From Flavobacterium sp. ALJ2 (lineage in GTDB: Bacteria; Bacteroidota; Bacteroidia; Flavobacteriales; Flavobacteriaceae), in assembly GCF_015594725.1 (NCBI RefSeq), contig NZ_JADNRC010000003.1, positions 1 through 64,000 of the forward strand: 64,000 nucleotides of DNA, given 5' to 3'. The notes beneath the pieces are model-generated. The model worked only from the letters and a program-made list of their open reading frames with translations. It did not search any database and was not told where the DNA came from. This document shows positions 29,448 through 36,222 of the stretch, piece by piece; positions within the stretch are counted from its first letter, which is position 1; each line of letters starts with the position of its first letter. Both the position numbers and the translations under genes were made by a program.

Positions 29448-31688
29448 TTAATCTATTAATAATTGAGTAACTGCAGCCGAATTAATTGCCCAATTTGCAT
29501 CGTAAACCTCATCGGCATCTGTTGTTTCTACAATTTCCAAACCTTGCGCTTCGGCTTTAAGAACTAACAAACTTCCTATATTTAATTTACTGTTCAGTTT
29601 AGACAATAATGCTTTTACACCTTTATAATCTAATCCTTGAACTACTTGACCTCCAAAAGTCATCTCTAACCAAATAATTTCTCTTTTAGCTACATCCAAA
29701 ACTCCAAAAACTAAACCTTTAGTAACATTTTGTGTCACTCTTACCTGATGATCTACACAAGATGGATCATAAGCAACTCCTGTTCTTTCGGATATTTTCA
29801 TTGGGTGTTTACTATTCATCCAACCTACGATTAAATTCGGAGTAATACTTCCGTTACTATACGCATTACAAGTAAAAGTTACAAACTTGGCATTGGCTTT
29901 AGCCAATTCATCAATGTTGATGTTGATATATTCAGCCGTACCAATTTTATTCGGAATACTTCTTATATCTCCACTATGCTTACATCCTGTGGTTTCTAAT
30001 CTGCTAAAAGAACAAATATCGGTACTATCTTTATAAGCAATATGGCAACTTAAATCCATATCCAGATGTTGTGCTGGTAAATCTTTACCCCATTGCATAA
30101 ACAATCGTACTTCGTTACCTTCTATTGGGAAACGTGTTCCCATTAAAGCAACTGGTAAATCCTGAATGTTTTCGCTTCTATCTCCTATCGCAACAGGGAT
30201 ATTAAACAATTGTGGATCTATATAAATTGTCTTATTATCATTTGCAACAGCAGCAAATCTCTTCTTCATTGCCAAGATACACATATCCTCGATTTGCTTT
30301 TTCATTGCATCCAATTGTTCATCGGTATACAATGACAACAATCGATTTGGTTCAATTCTTTTAGTAGTTCCACCTAATGGTTTCACACTTCTTTGAATTG
30401 TTTTATCAAAATAATTTTGAGCGTACATATTCAAAGTAAAAACCAAACGTGCTGGGACTTTATCAATAATTTCATTAAAATGTACAATCGTTTCATCGGC
30501 TCCAAACCAAAGCATATTCGAAAATAACGAACGAGCAAATAATCCTGGTCGTTGTTTTAGCAAAGCAAAAGTTTTATCTGCATCTAATTTCAATCGAAAG
30601 TGATTCAGGTTTCCTTGCCAAACTTCATAAGTCTGGTTATAGAAAGCATCTAATAAAACAGCTAATTTTTCAAAGCCTTTTCTTTTGCTATATTCTGGCA
30701 AACGCAATGCTCGTATAAAACGAACCCACATTCCTCTTTTTGGGTGCATGATTTCGCAAGCAGCATCAGCACTCATTTCAAGATTATTCAACCAATTGGC
30801 AACCATCAAACATTCTTTTCTGGAATATTTAAGTTTCAGGTTTTCTTTAGCAGCCAACTTTGATTGTGCGCTATTATCCAAAAAACTAACCAAATGCTGA
30901 TTGTTTTTTTCAACTCTTTGAATGATTGTTTTTGGATCAATAATTTGCAATAAATTAGTTTTCTTATACCATAAATATCTCAAAATATCTGTTGGAGTTT
31001 TAAAGTATTGCGCTGCTTTTTCGGCTTGATCTTGTTCGATTAATTCATCGATAACAAGCATCAAGGTCTCTTTCATTGCAATGGCAACATCTGGCAATGG
31101 CAAATAAGTAATCAAACCTTTTAAACTTTCTATTTGAGTTGCATCCAAAGCAGTTTTGGATATTAACATAGATGAAAATAAATCATTCAACTCTTTTTCT
31201 GACCATAACTCAAGAACTTTCAATTTACTTCCTTGTCCGTAGTTTTCAATTTTTCCAAATTCAAATGGAGTTCCGCAAAAAGGGCAACCATTATATCTTT
31301 CTAAAGGAAAAGTATCATTAGGAATTATATGTCCGCACTGCAAAGTGATTCCGTTACTAGATTTAAAAAGATTAGCAAACAAAGTCGCAGTATGATCTGA
31401 AACAGATTCTCCAGTAGGAACATTCCATTCTTTAACCAATGGAGTCCAGTTTTTATTGGTTCCCAAAACGTCTTTTAAAACATCTAAAACTTCAATTTTA
31501 TAATTCGGATTTACATCATTTAAAGCATGTAATAACGATTCCGAAAAAGTGAATCCGAGTTTTGAAACATTAGCTGCTAAAACCAATGTTGTTCCTGATA
31601 TTTTTTTAACATCATTCGCAATTAATTCTGTTGGAATGAAAATTGCGCTCTGACGCAAACTTATTTTTAATAATTCTTTTGTTTTCAT
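29448..31688 (-). CDS. MXAN_6230/SCO0854-like RING-zinc and TerD-like protein
   Basis: A 746-residue protein. Residues about 110-145 hold a zinc-ribbon or RING-like cluster (LQCGH... CPFCGTPF). A helical middle part follows, with the family-like stretch LLKQRPGLFARSLFSNMLWFG and, earlier, HPKRGMWVRFIRALRLPEY. From about 500 the protein is beta-rich and TerD-like (HLDMDLSCHIAY, FTCNAYSNGSITPNLIVGWM). This order matches what I recall as the MXAN_6230/SCO0854 RING-domain family. It is preceded by a tRNA-like RNA and a shared operator, so it belongs to the RNA-repair regulon. A distant relation of the helical part to TROVE (Ro60) is possible but unproven. Confidence 0.6.
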   Translation of the reverse strand: MKTKELLKISLRQSAIFIPTELIANDVKKISGTTLVLAANVSKLGFTFSESLLHALNDVNPNYKIEVLDVLKDVLGTNKNWTPLVKEWNVPTGESVSDHTATLFANLFKSSNGITLQCGHIIPNDTFPLERYNGCPFCGTPFEFGKIENYGQGSKLKVLELWSEKELNDLFSSMLISKTALDATQIESLKGLITYLPLPDVAIAMKETLMLVIDELIEQDQAEKAAQYFKTPTDILRYLWYKKTNLLQIIDPKTIIQRVEKNNQHLVSFLDNSAQSKLAAKENLKLKYSRKECLMVANWLNNLEMSADAACEIMHPKRGMWVRFIRALRLPEYSKRKGFEKLAVLLDAFYNQTYEVWQGNLNHFRLKLDADKTFALLKQRPGLFARSLFSNMLWFGADETIVHFNEIIDKVPARLVFTLNMYAQNYFDKTIQRSVKPLGGTTKRIEPNRLLSLYTDEQLDAMKKQIEDMCILAMKKRFAAVANDNKTIYIDPQLFNIPVAIGDRSENIQDLPVALMGTRFPIEGNEVRLFMQWGKDLPAQHLDMDLSCHIAYKDSTDICSFSRLETTGCKHSGDIRSIPNKIGTAEYININIDELAKANAKFVTFTCNAYSNGSITPNLIVGWMNSKHPMKISERTGVAYDPSCVDHQVRVTQNVTKGLVFGVLDVAKREIIWLEMTFGGQVVQGLDYKGVKALLSKLNSKLNIGSLLVLKAEAQGLEIVETTDADEVYDANWAINSAAVTQLLID

Positions 31689-31707
31689 TTTTTAAATTTT
31701 AAAAATT

Positions 31708-31920
31708 TAGATAATTGTGTTTCTAGTTCTACCTAAAAGATTTTTGAAGTAAGAAACACTTGACCTTAAATTCGAGGATAATCGATTAACTATACAAAGT
31801 GACAGTTTGGTGGGTTTCCCCAGAAGTAAGTTAATCTTGACCCTCATTTTTTAATAATTAGATAATTGTGTTTCTGGTTCTACCTAAAAGATTTTTGAAG
31901 TAAGAAACACTTGACCTTAA
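31708..31920 (-). repeat. two 62-bp direct repeats with internal hairpin
   Basis: Units 31708-31769 and 31859-31920 differ at one position. On the minus strand each can fold by GTGTTTC pairing with GAAACAC. Between them, a shorter related word (agaagtaagttaa..ttgacc at 31822) recurs inside the tRNA-like RNA at 31972. The units lie in the leader of the RING/TerD-like gene. They may be processing sites or duplicated RNA modules. Confidence 0.7.
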
Positions 31921-31925
31921 TTTTG

Positions 31926-32042
31926 TGGAGCAGATGGGATTCGAACCCACGACACGGGCGTTAACAATGCGAGAAGTAAGTTAAGATTGACCTTTTAAGG
32001 ATAATTTCAAAACTACCTGCTCTACCGCTGAGCTACTGCCCC
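31926..32042 (-). ncRNA. tRNA-like RNA A, expanded middle region
   Basis: On the minus strand the acceptor strands GGGGCAG and CTGCTCC pair over 7 bp. U8-A9 and the D-arm GCTC...GAGC follow, and the T-arm is GTGGG-TTCGAAT-CCCAT with discriminator A. Between D-arm and T-arm there are about 68 nt instead of about 23, without a canonical anticodon arm. A TTGTTAA piece suggests a former Asn-type loop. The inserted part contains a word shared with the adjacent repeats. It lies downstream of shared operator (a). It could be a tRNA broken by insertion or a purposeful mimic. Confidence 0.65.
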
Positions 32043-32130
32043 ATATTTTATAAATGTATTAATCGATAATTATTAAAGTATATCTTGAATGGTTATTGAA
32101 GTAACTTTAACTTGACCTGATTAATTCATT

Positions 32131-32205
32131 TGTTTTATTTAAAAGAACGTATTTTTATTTCTTAAGCAAATATTCAAATTATAGTGCGCAATTATTCTGC
32201 GTAGT
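32131..32205 (-). promoter_or_regulatory. shared operator/promoter (a)
   Basis: Minus strand: palindrome CTACGCA-N7-TGCGCAC (about 32184-32205) followed by TTTGAATATTTG with the -7 box AATATTTG at 32167-32174. About 73 bp are nearly identical to 34821-34893. It would drive tRNA-like RNA A and the RING/TerD-like gene. Confidence 0.7.
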
Positions 32206-32356
32206 GGAATGTTTTTTATAAAATAGTTTTCATTTTGTATAAAAAAAGCCATTCAAGCATATAAAACACTGGTTCTAAGTCATTACATTCAACATTTAAT
32301 CATTCTTACCTTTGCATTATAATCCAAAACTAATTAAAAGTCTACTATTTTTTTGT

Positions 32357-32390
32357 AAAACCACGAATAGTAAATTCGTGGTTTTCTTAT
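32357..32390 (-). terminator. terminator of slipin-exonuclease operon
   Basis: AAAACCACGAAT/ATTCGTGGTTTT hairpin, the third copy of this stem in the window, 29 nt after the exonuclease stop. Confidence 0.75.
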
Positions 32391-32413
32391 TTAATGCATG
32401 ACATAGCATTCTT

Positions 32414-32959
32414 TTAATTATGCAAACACCAATGCAAAATTTTAGCGATATTCTTTGCATCATCAATACCTCGGTGATGTGTTCCTTCTAACGGAATATT
32501 CAATAAATGCAAAGCACCATTCATTCCCGTTGGCTTTTGTAAACCGAATTTCTCTGCAAAATGAACTTTCACATTAATGTGCTCCTCTCCCATTGGATAT
32601 GGAACACCAAACAACCTACATTGTTTTTTAAGCATATTAAGGTCGTACTGACCGTAACTTGCCCAAGTATATAAATCGGGTTGATACTCATCTGTCAATT
32701 TTTCAATCGCTTCTTCAAAACTTACTCCATTTTTATCCAGTAAATCCTGAGTGATGGTCGTTAATTCTGTACAAAACGGACTCACACTGGAGCGTTGGGG
32801 TTTTATCAAAATTCCTTGATTTTTAGTAATCATTCCTGTTTGGGAATCCAAGACTGCTAATCCGATTTCAATAATTTCGTTTTGTTGTCCTTTCGGGACA
32901 TCGCCTTGCCAACACGTGGCTTCTAAATCTATGATAATAATTTTATCTGTAGTTTTCAT
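32414..32959 (-). CDS. ERI-1/KapD-like 3'-5' exonuclease
   Basis: A 181-residue DEDDh exonuclease. Exo I is IIIDLEAT (Asp11, Glu13), Exo II is in SYGQYDLNML (Asp), and Exo III is HHRGIDDAKNIA (His and Asp). The CWQ after LEAT and the short single-domain size fit the ERI-1-like RNA exonuclease subgroup (KapD in Bacillus) rather than DNA polymerase proofreading subunits. It lies 39 nt downstream of the slipin gene, in the operon started at shared operator (b). RNA 3'-end trimming would fit the neighbouring repair genes; that is inference. Confidence 0.85.
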   Translation of the reverse strand: MKTTDKIIIIDLEATCWQGDVPKGQQNEIIEIGLAVLDSQTGMITKNQGILIKPQRSSVSPFCTELTTITQDLLDKNGVSFEEAIEKLTDEYQPDLYTWASYGQYDLNMLKKQCRLFGVPYPMGEEHINVKVHFAEKFGLQKPTGMNGALHLLNIPLEGTHHRGIDDAKNIAKILHWCLHN

Positions 32960-32998
32960 TTTTTAATATTTTAAATTTCTCTTTCATTTAAAAGAGTC

Positions 32999-34096
32999 TT
33001 ATTTCACGAAGATTTCCTTCAATTGACCAATGACGTTTCCGCTCCCAGAAATGGTAATTTCTCCAATCTTATCAGCGATTTTCTCCACATATTCCATTTC
33101 TTTCAATTTCCATAACATCTCGTTTTCTTCCATCAATTTGGCTGTATTTAACAAGCTTCTTGTTGCCGCAGTTTCCTCTCTTCGCATAATGCTATTGGCT
33201 TGTGCTTTTTTCTCAGCAACCAAAACCTGATTCATGATTTCTTTCATATCTCCTGGCAAGATTACATCTCGAATACCTGCATCAGAAATTACCAATCCTA
33301 ATTCATTTATCTTAGTTGTTACTTCATCTAAAATGTTTTCTGCAATCGTATCTTTTTTAGCTAACAATTCATCCAAAGTTAAACCACCTACAAATGCTCT
33401 CAAAGCTAATTGCATGGCAACATATAATTGTTTTTCAAAGTCTTTATTATCTACCAAAGCTTTCATGATATCAATAACTTGGTATCTCACAAAGAAATTA
33501 ATTCTCAATCCTGCTTTGTCTTTCGTTAATAACTCCTGACCAGAAATCTCAACATGTTGCTGTCTAGCATCAACTGTTTTTACTTCGATTGTAATCGCAT
33601 TATTCCAAAAATAATGAGTTCCAGCTCTTAATTCGGTTGTAAAGGCTCCGTTAACAAATAACAATGCTTTATCATTACTGGCAACAATGAATTTTCTTAT
33701 GTACAACCTCAATCTTGCGTTCTCCAATAAATTCATTGGAATATTTTCGGTGATATAAATTTTAGATAAATCTATTTTAGTAAATTCATTTTTCACAACC
33801 CCTTTCCAGAAAGCATATCTGCCTGCGGTTAAAACTTCTTTAAAGTTACCGTTTACAAATTGCAATGCAATTTCGTTATCGGCAACCTCAACTATTTCAA
33901 GCATAGAAGCCAATGCTTCGTTTTGCAATAATATGTTCAACTCATATGGTGCCTGAAATGGTACATTCATATCGTACATCATCACATTTTTATTTCCAAA
34001 AACCCAATTCAAACCATCTTCTAATACCTTAACTAATTTTCCGTTCTCGAATACCAAACCCACTTGGTATGCATTAATTTTAATTCTATTTATCAT
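32999..34096 (-). CDS. slipin (SPFH/band 7 protein)
   Basis: A 365-residue SPFH-domain protein. The N-terminal half contains two similar segments (residues about 8-80 and 88-160; AYQVGLVFENGKLVKVL against DNEIALQFVNGNFKEVL and NDKALLFVNGAFTTELRAG). The band 7 core follows (LRINFFVRYQVIDIM, LRAFVGGLTLDELLAKK), with a C-terminal coiled coil and IGEITISGSGNVI. There is no N-terminal membrane segment. Slipins of this form occur in RtcB, Rsr and Y RNA-type RNA-repair operons. Its mRNA leader carries two Y-RNA-like tRNA mimics, which matches that association. Confidence 0.85.
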   Translation of the reverse strand: MINRIKINAYQVGLVFENGKLVKVLEDGLNWVFGNKNVMMYDMNVPFQAPYELNILLQNEALASMLEIVEVADNEIALQFVNGNFKEVLTAGRYAFWKGVVKNEFTKIDLSKIYITENIPMNLLENARLRLYIRKFIVASNDKALLFVNGAFTTELRAGTHYFWNNAITIEVKTVDARQQHVEISGQELLTKDKAGLRINFFVRYQVIDIMKALVDNKDFEKQLYVAMQLALRAFVGGLTLDELLAKKDTIAENILDEVTTKINELGLVISDAGIRDVILPGDMKEIMNQVLVAEKKAQANSIMRREETAATRSLLNTAKLMEENEMLWKLKEMEYVEKIADKIGEITISGSGNVIGQLKEIFVK

Positions 34097-34495
34097 TTTT
34101 ATTTTTGTTTAAGGTTTTTTTGGTTTCATGTTTTCCAACCAGTAAAAACTTAGTTATATTTTCTATTTTCTTAAATCTATTCTCTTGCTTCTATTCTCTT
34201 CCTTCTCTCATCTTCATATCTCTAAATAAAAAAACTTCATTGTCTCTCTCCTCCGAGAAAAACGGGCAAATAGTTTGTTGTTTGTTTACTCCAATTGTTT
34301 TGCGATTCTGTTTTGTAAAAGCGATTCTAAATTCTAAAAAAATCACTCAAACAATCAAATCGAAAAGAAAACGAGTATTTCAAAATACATTGCTGTTCGC
34401 ACTGGTTTTATCGTGAGTGCGAAATTTTGAATCTTACAATCCTAGCTTCACAGACAAAGACAAATCAGTTTTCTTTGGCTATGCATCTTTTTAAG
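34097..34495. other. intergenic between slipin and tRNA-mimic RNAs
   Basis: No protein gene is supported. The frame open on the plus strand (34105-34416) is compositionally odd and hydrophobic by chance. The stretch would be transcribed as part of the slipin leader. No clear hairpin terminator is seen, so RNA mimic and slipin may share a transcript. Confidence 0.4.
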
Positions 34496-34593
34496 AGTGA
34501 TGCGCTCTAAACACAGATTTTGAGTCTGTTGACTTACCAATCGTCCATCCGAATCTGAATCCGGCGCAGGATTCGAACCTGCAGCTTTCTATT
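34496..34593 (-). ncRNA. permuted tRNA-like RNA P2 (Y-RNA-like)
   Basis: Read on the minus strand, arms occur in the order T, acceptor, D, anticodon. The T-arm is GCAGG-TTCGAAT-CCTGC (34566-34582). The acceptor helix is CCGGAT/ATTCGG closed by a TCAG loop (34549-34564). A D-arm-like GAC...GTC (34531-34545) is followed by a perfect anticodon-type arm ACAGA-CTCAAAA-TCTGT (34513-34529). There is no free acceptor end. Bacterial Y RNAs (YrlA) are known to mimic tRNA; equating this element with them is inference from the fold and the slipin context. Confidence 0.6.
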
Positions 34594-34664
34594 GTTCTAC
34601 CTGACTGAACTATCACATTGCTGTGAGTGGGAGTCGAACCCACGACCGATAGAGGAGATCGTTT
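34594..34664 (-). ncRNA. permuted tRNA-like RNA P1 (Y-RNA-like)
   Basis: On the minus strand the order is anticodon-like arm, T, acceptor, D. The CGAT-CTCCTCT-ATCG arm (34647-34661) is followed by T-arm GTGGG-TTCGACT-CCCAC (34627-34643). The acceptor helix TCACA/TGTGA is capped by GCAA, a GNRA tetraloop (34613-34626). Then UA and the D-arm GTTC...GAAC (34594-34610). It abuts P2 with an 11-nt linker. The closed acceptor excludes aminoacylation. A tRNA-fragment relic is the alternative, but chance pairing exactly at the junction is unlikely. Confidence 0.62.
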
Positions 34665-34822
34665 TTTGGAAAACAATCAAAACCTCCAAATCAAGTTGCA
34701 TAGAAAAACATAATACGCTTTCGCGAAAAGTTCTCTACAATGGTGCTATACAGAAACACGCAACAAGACCCGTTTGATATTTTTAAAACCATAAACCATC
34801 TTGCCTATAATTTCTTTATTTA

Positions 34823-34893
34823 CTTTATTTAAAAGAACGTATTTTATTTCTTGAGCAAATATTCAAATCATACTGCGCAACTATTCTGCGTAG
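34823..34893 (-). promoter_or_regulatory. shared operator/promoter (b)
   Basis: Minus strand: CTACGCA-N7-TGCGCAG (34872-34893) then TTTGAATATTTG, -7 box at 34856-34863. About 73 bp are nearly the same as copy (a). It is positioned to drive the permuted tRNA-like RNAs, slipin and exonuclease. Confidence 0.72.
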
Positions 34894-34899
34894 ATAATT

Positions 34900-35138
34900 A
34901 GAAACTAAAAAACTTTTTTATTTAGCATCTAAAAAGAGACTTTTAAACTCTTGAAAAATGCAACCAAAGCACAAAACCACTTCGTTTTTTCTTTGCGTCT
35001 CTGCGAGAGATTAATAAATTATAATGTGCAAAATTATTTTCTCGCAAAGTCACCAAGTCGCTAAGTTTTAAAATCTTTGTTCCGATAGCTATCGGAACTC
35101 TGCGTCTTTGAACCTTCGAGAACCTTCAAAAAAAATAG
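34900..35138. repeat. intergenic with 'ctttgcg'-type repeat words
   Basis: Contains CTTTGCGTCTCTGCGAGAG, CTCGCAAAGTCACCAAGTCG, and the palindrome CCGATAGCTATCGG. Similar words occur at 5.4, 7.6, 58.55 and 60.1 kb. No gene seen. Confidence 0.5.
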
Positions 35139-35211
35139 CGGCTCATACGGGAGTCGAACCCGTTTCTCCCGAGAGACAGTCGGGAAGGTTAGCCAGTAAC
35201 CCCAATGAGCC
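35139..35211 (-). tRNA. tRNA-like gene C1, anticodon GTC
   Basis: 73 nt on the minus strand. Acceptor GGCTCAT/ATGAGCC pairs fully, the D-arm is GGTT...AACC, the anticodon arm is CCCGA-CTGTCTC-TCGGG, and the T-arm is ACGGG-TTCGACT-CCCGT. GTC would read Asp. The base after the anticodon is T instead of the usual purine, and D-arm spacing is one base off. It may be a functional extra tRNA-Asp, or a mimic like its neighbours. Confidence 0.6.
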
Positions 35212-35233
35212 TGTTCCTTCTAGAGAACACTTG

Positions 35234-35304
35234 TGATTTTGGAAGGGCTCGAACCTTCATTCAAGGTTAATTAACCTCCCTTCTACCAATTGAAATACAA
35301 AATC
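35234..35304 (-). ncRNA. tRNA-like RNA C2 without normal anticodon loop
   Basis: Minus strand, 71 nt. Acceptor GATTTTG/CAAAATC pairs fully with discriminator A, then UA, D-arm TTTC...GAAG, and T-arm GAAGG-TTCGAGC-CCTTC. The anticodon arm is the palindrome AGGTT-AATT-AACCT, leaving a 4-nt loop and no T33, so it cannot decode in the normal way. It lies 20 nt after a minus-strand terminator. Confidence 0.6.
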
Positions 35305-35323
35305 ATTTAATTTTTGGGCATAA

Positions 35324-35350
35324 AAAAAGCACCCGATTAAAGGTGCTTCA
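35324..35350 (-). terminator. terminator of small transcript 1
   Basis: Minus strand GAAGCACC-TTTAATC-GGGTGCTTTTTTT: 6-bp stem and T7. Confidence 0.85.
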
Positions 35351-35387
35351 TAAGATTTGATAAGATATACGTATCCTATTGCCTGTA

Positions 35388-35507
35388 TCAATGCACCTGT
35401 ATTGTAATAAATCCAAGATCGAAACTCGGGTTTAGTAATTGTTTGTAATGTATGTTATGAGTGAAATTCATTTTATGTGTTGTATTATATATTGAAATCA
35501 TTGTCAT
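35388..35507 (-). CDS. possible 39-residue small protein
   Basis: A small frame starting MTMISIYNTTHK and ending LGFITIQVH lies inside a short transcript with a full promoter (35540-35572) and a strong terminator (35324-35350). The frame is open upstream to 35576, but that part overlaps the promoter boxes. No family is recognised. It could instead be a non-coding RNA. A similar small unit follows at 35906-36031. Confidence 0.3.
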   Translation of the reverse strand: MTMISIYNTTHKMNFTHNIHYKQLLNPSFDLGFITIQVH

Positions 35508-35539
35508 TATTAGAAATTCGTTTTCCAGATTTTCTTTGG

Positions 35540-35572
35540 CAAAGATAAAGTCTAAAAAATCAATTATCCAAA
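35540..35572 (-). promoter_or_regulatory. promoter of small transcript 1
   Basis: Minus strand TTTG (35569-35572), 21-nt spacer, TATCTTTG (35540-35547), matching the Bacteroidota consensus. Confidence 0.7.
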
Positions 35573-35851
35573 TCATTTTTAATTTTATTTTATTGACAAT
35601 CAGCTAATTAACTCTTATTTGAAATCATAGAAATCCCTGTCCGCTTACATAAGCAGATCCTTAATTCTATCAAATGACTGTCTCTCATCAGATTACTTTT
35701 CAAGATTATATTTCGCTATTAGGTTTAATCATTAAACATTTTATCCTTTATTTTTTTAATTATTTTTATTTAAAAGTTATTTTCAGTTCAATTATCGTCT
35801 CACTGAACCACATTTTTGTCTCACTTCGACTTCGTTCAGTGTGACATAAAC
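35573..35851. other. intergenic between two small transcription units
   Basis: No gene seen. It contains a TTCGACTTCGTTCAGTGTGA-type word often seen as dispersed intergenic repeat. Confidence 0.4.
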
Positions 35852-35880
35852 AAAAAAAGCGCCCCGATATCAGGACGCTT
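35852..35880 (-). terminator. terminator of small transcript 2
   Basis: Minus strand AAAGCG-TCC...GGGG-CGCTTTTTTT hairpin with T-tract, 26 nt after the small frame at 35906. Confidence 0.85.
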
Positions 35881-35905
35881 TTATATTTTTATGTTGAATT
35901 TGAAA

Positions 35906-36031
35906 CTACAATTTACATTTCAATTCTATAAAATACATATCACATCCATAGCCTTTAGCAGGGTAAAATCCCTCTAAACGATCGCTATTTTGTCTTACTG
36001 ACAGATTAATATGTAGATTCTTTATTTTCAT
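35906..36031 (-). CDS. 41-residue small protein, probably leaderless
   Basis: The frame encodes 41 residues starting MKIKNLHINLSV and containing GFYPAKGYGCDMYFIEL, with two cysteines. A perfect -7 box (TACATTTG, 36040-36047) ends 8 nt before the ATG, so the mRNA would have almost no leader. A strong terminator follows. No homologue is recognised. The combination of promoter, frame and terminator supports a real small gene more than the frame alone would. Confidence 0.5.
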   Translation of the reverse strand: MKIKNLHINLSVRQNSDRLEGFYPAKGYGCDMYFIELKCKL

Positions 36032-36039
36032 TTCGAGGG

Positions 36040-36047
36040 CAAATGTA
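36040..36047 (-). promoter_or_regulatory. -7 box of small transcript 2
   Basis: Minus strand TACATTTG, consensus TAnnTTTG; no clear -33 TTTG. Confidence 0.5.
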
Positions 36048-36222
36048 AGTCTTTTATTAATATAATTAAAGAATCCTATGTAATTAATCCTGAAACATTT
36101 ATCATTCTATCAAAAATAGCGACCAATAATCTCACTTATTTTTTTAGTTTACATCAGAATAATTCCATATTTTTAAAATATCTAATTATAAGATTCTTTA
36201 TCAATTCAGTTCATATAATAGC

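Noticed and set aside
32131..32205. Sigma-54 promoter, as used by rtcBA operons
   Set aside because: TTGCGCAC...TTTGA does not keep the TGGCAC-N5-TTGC spacing, and no RtcR-like activator is in the window.
34105..34416. 103-codon plus-strand frame opposite the slipin leader
   Set aside because: Hydrophobic, low-complexity translation with no homology I recognise, in a region better explained as RNA leader.
34491..34676. 61-codon minus-strand frame over the tRNA mimics
   Set aside because: It runs straight through T-arm and D-arm stems; structure explains the sequence better.
34496..35304. CRISPR array or attachment site cluster
   Set aside because: The repeated T-arm words are tRNA-like arms with different stems, not regularly spaced identical repeats.
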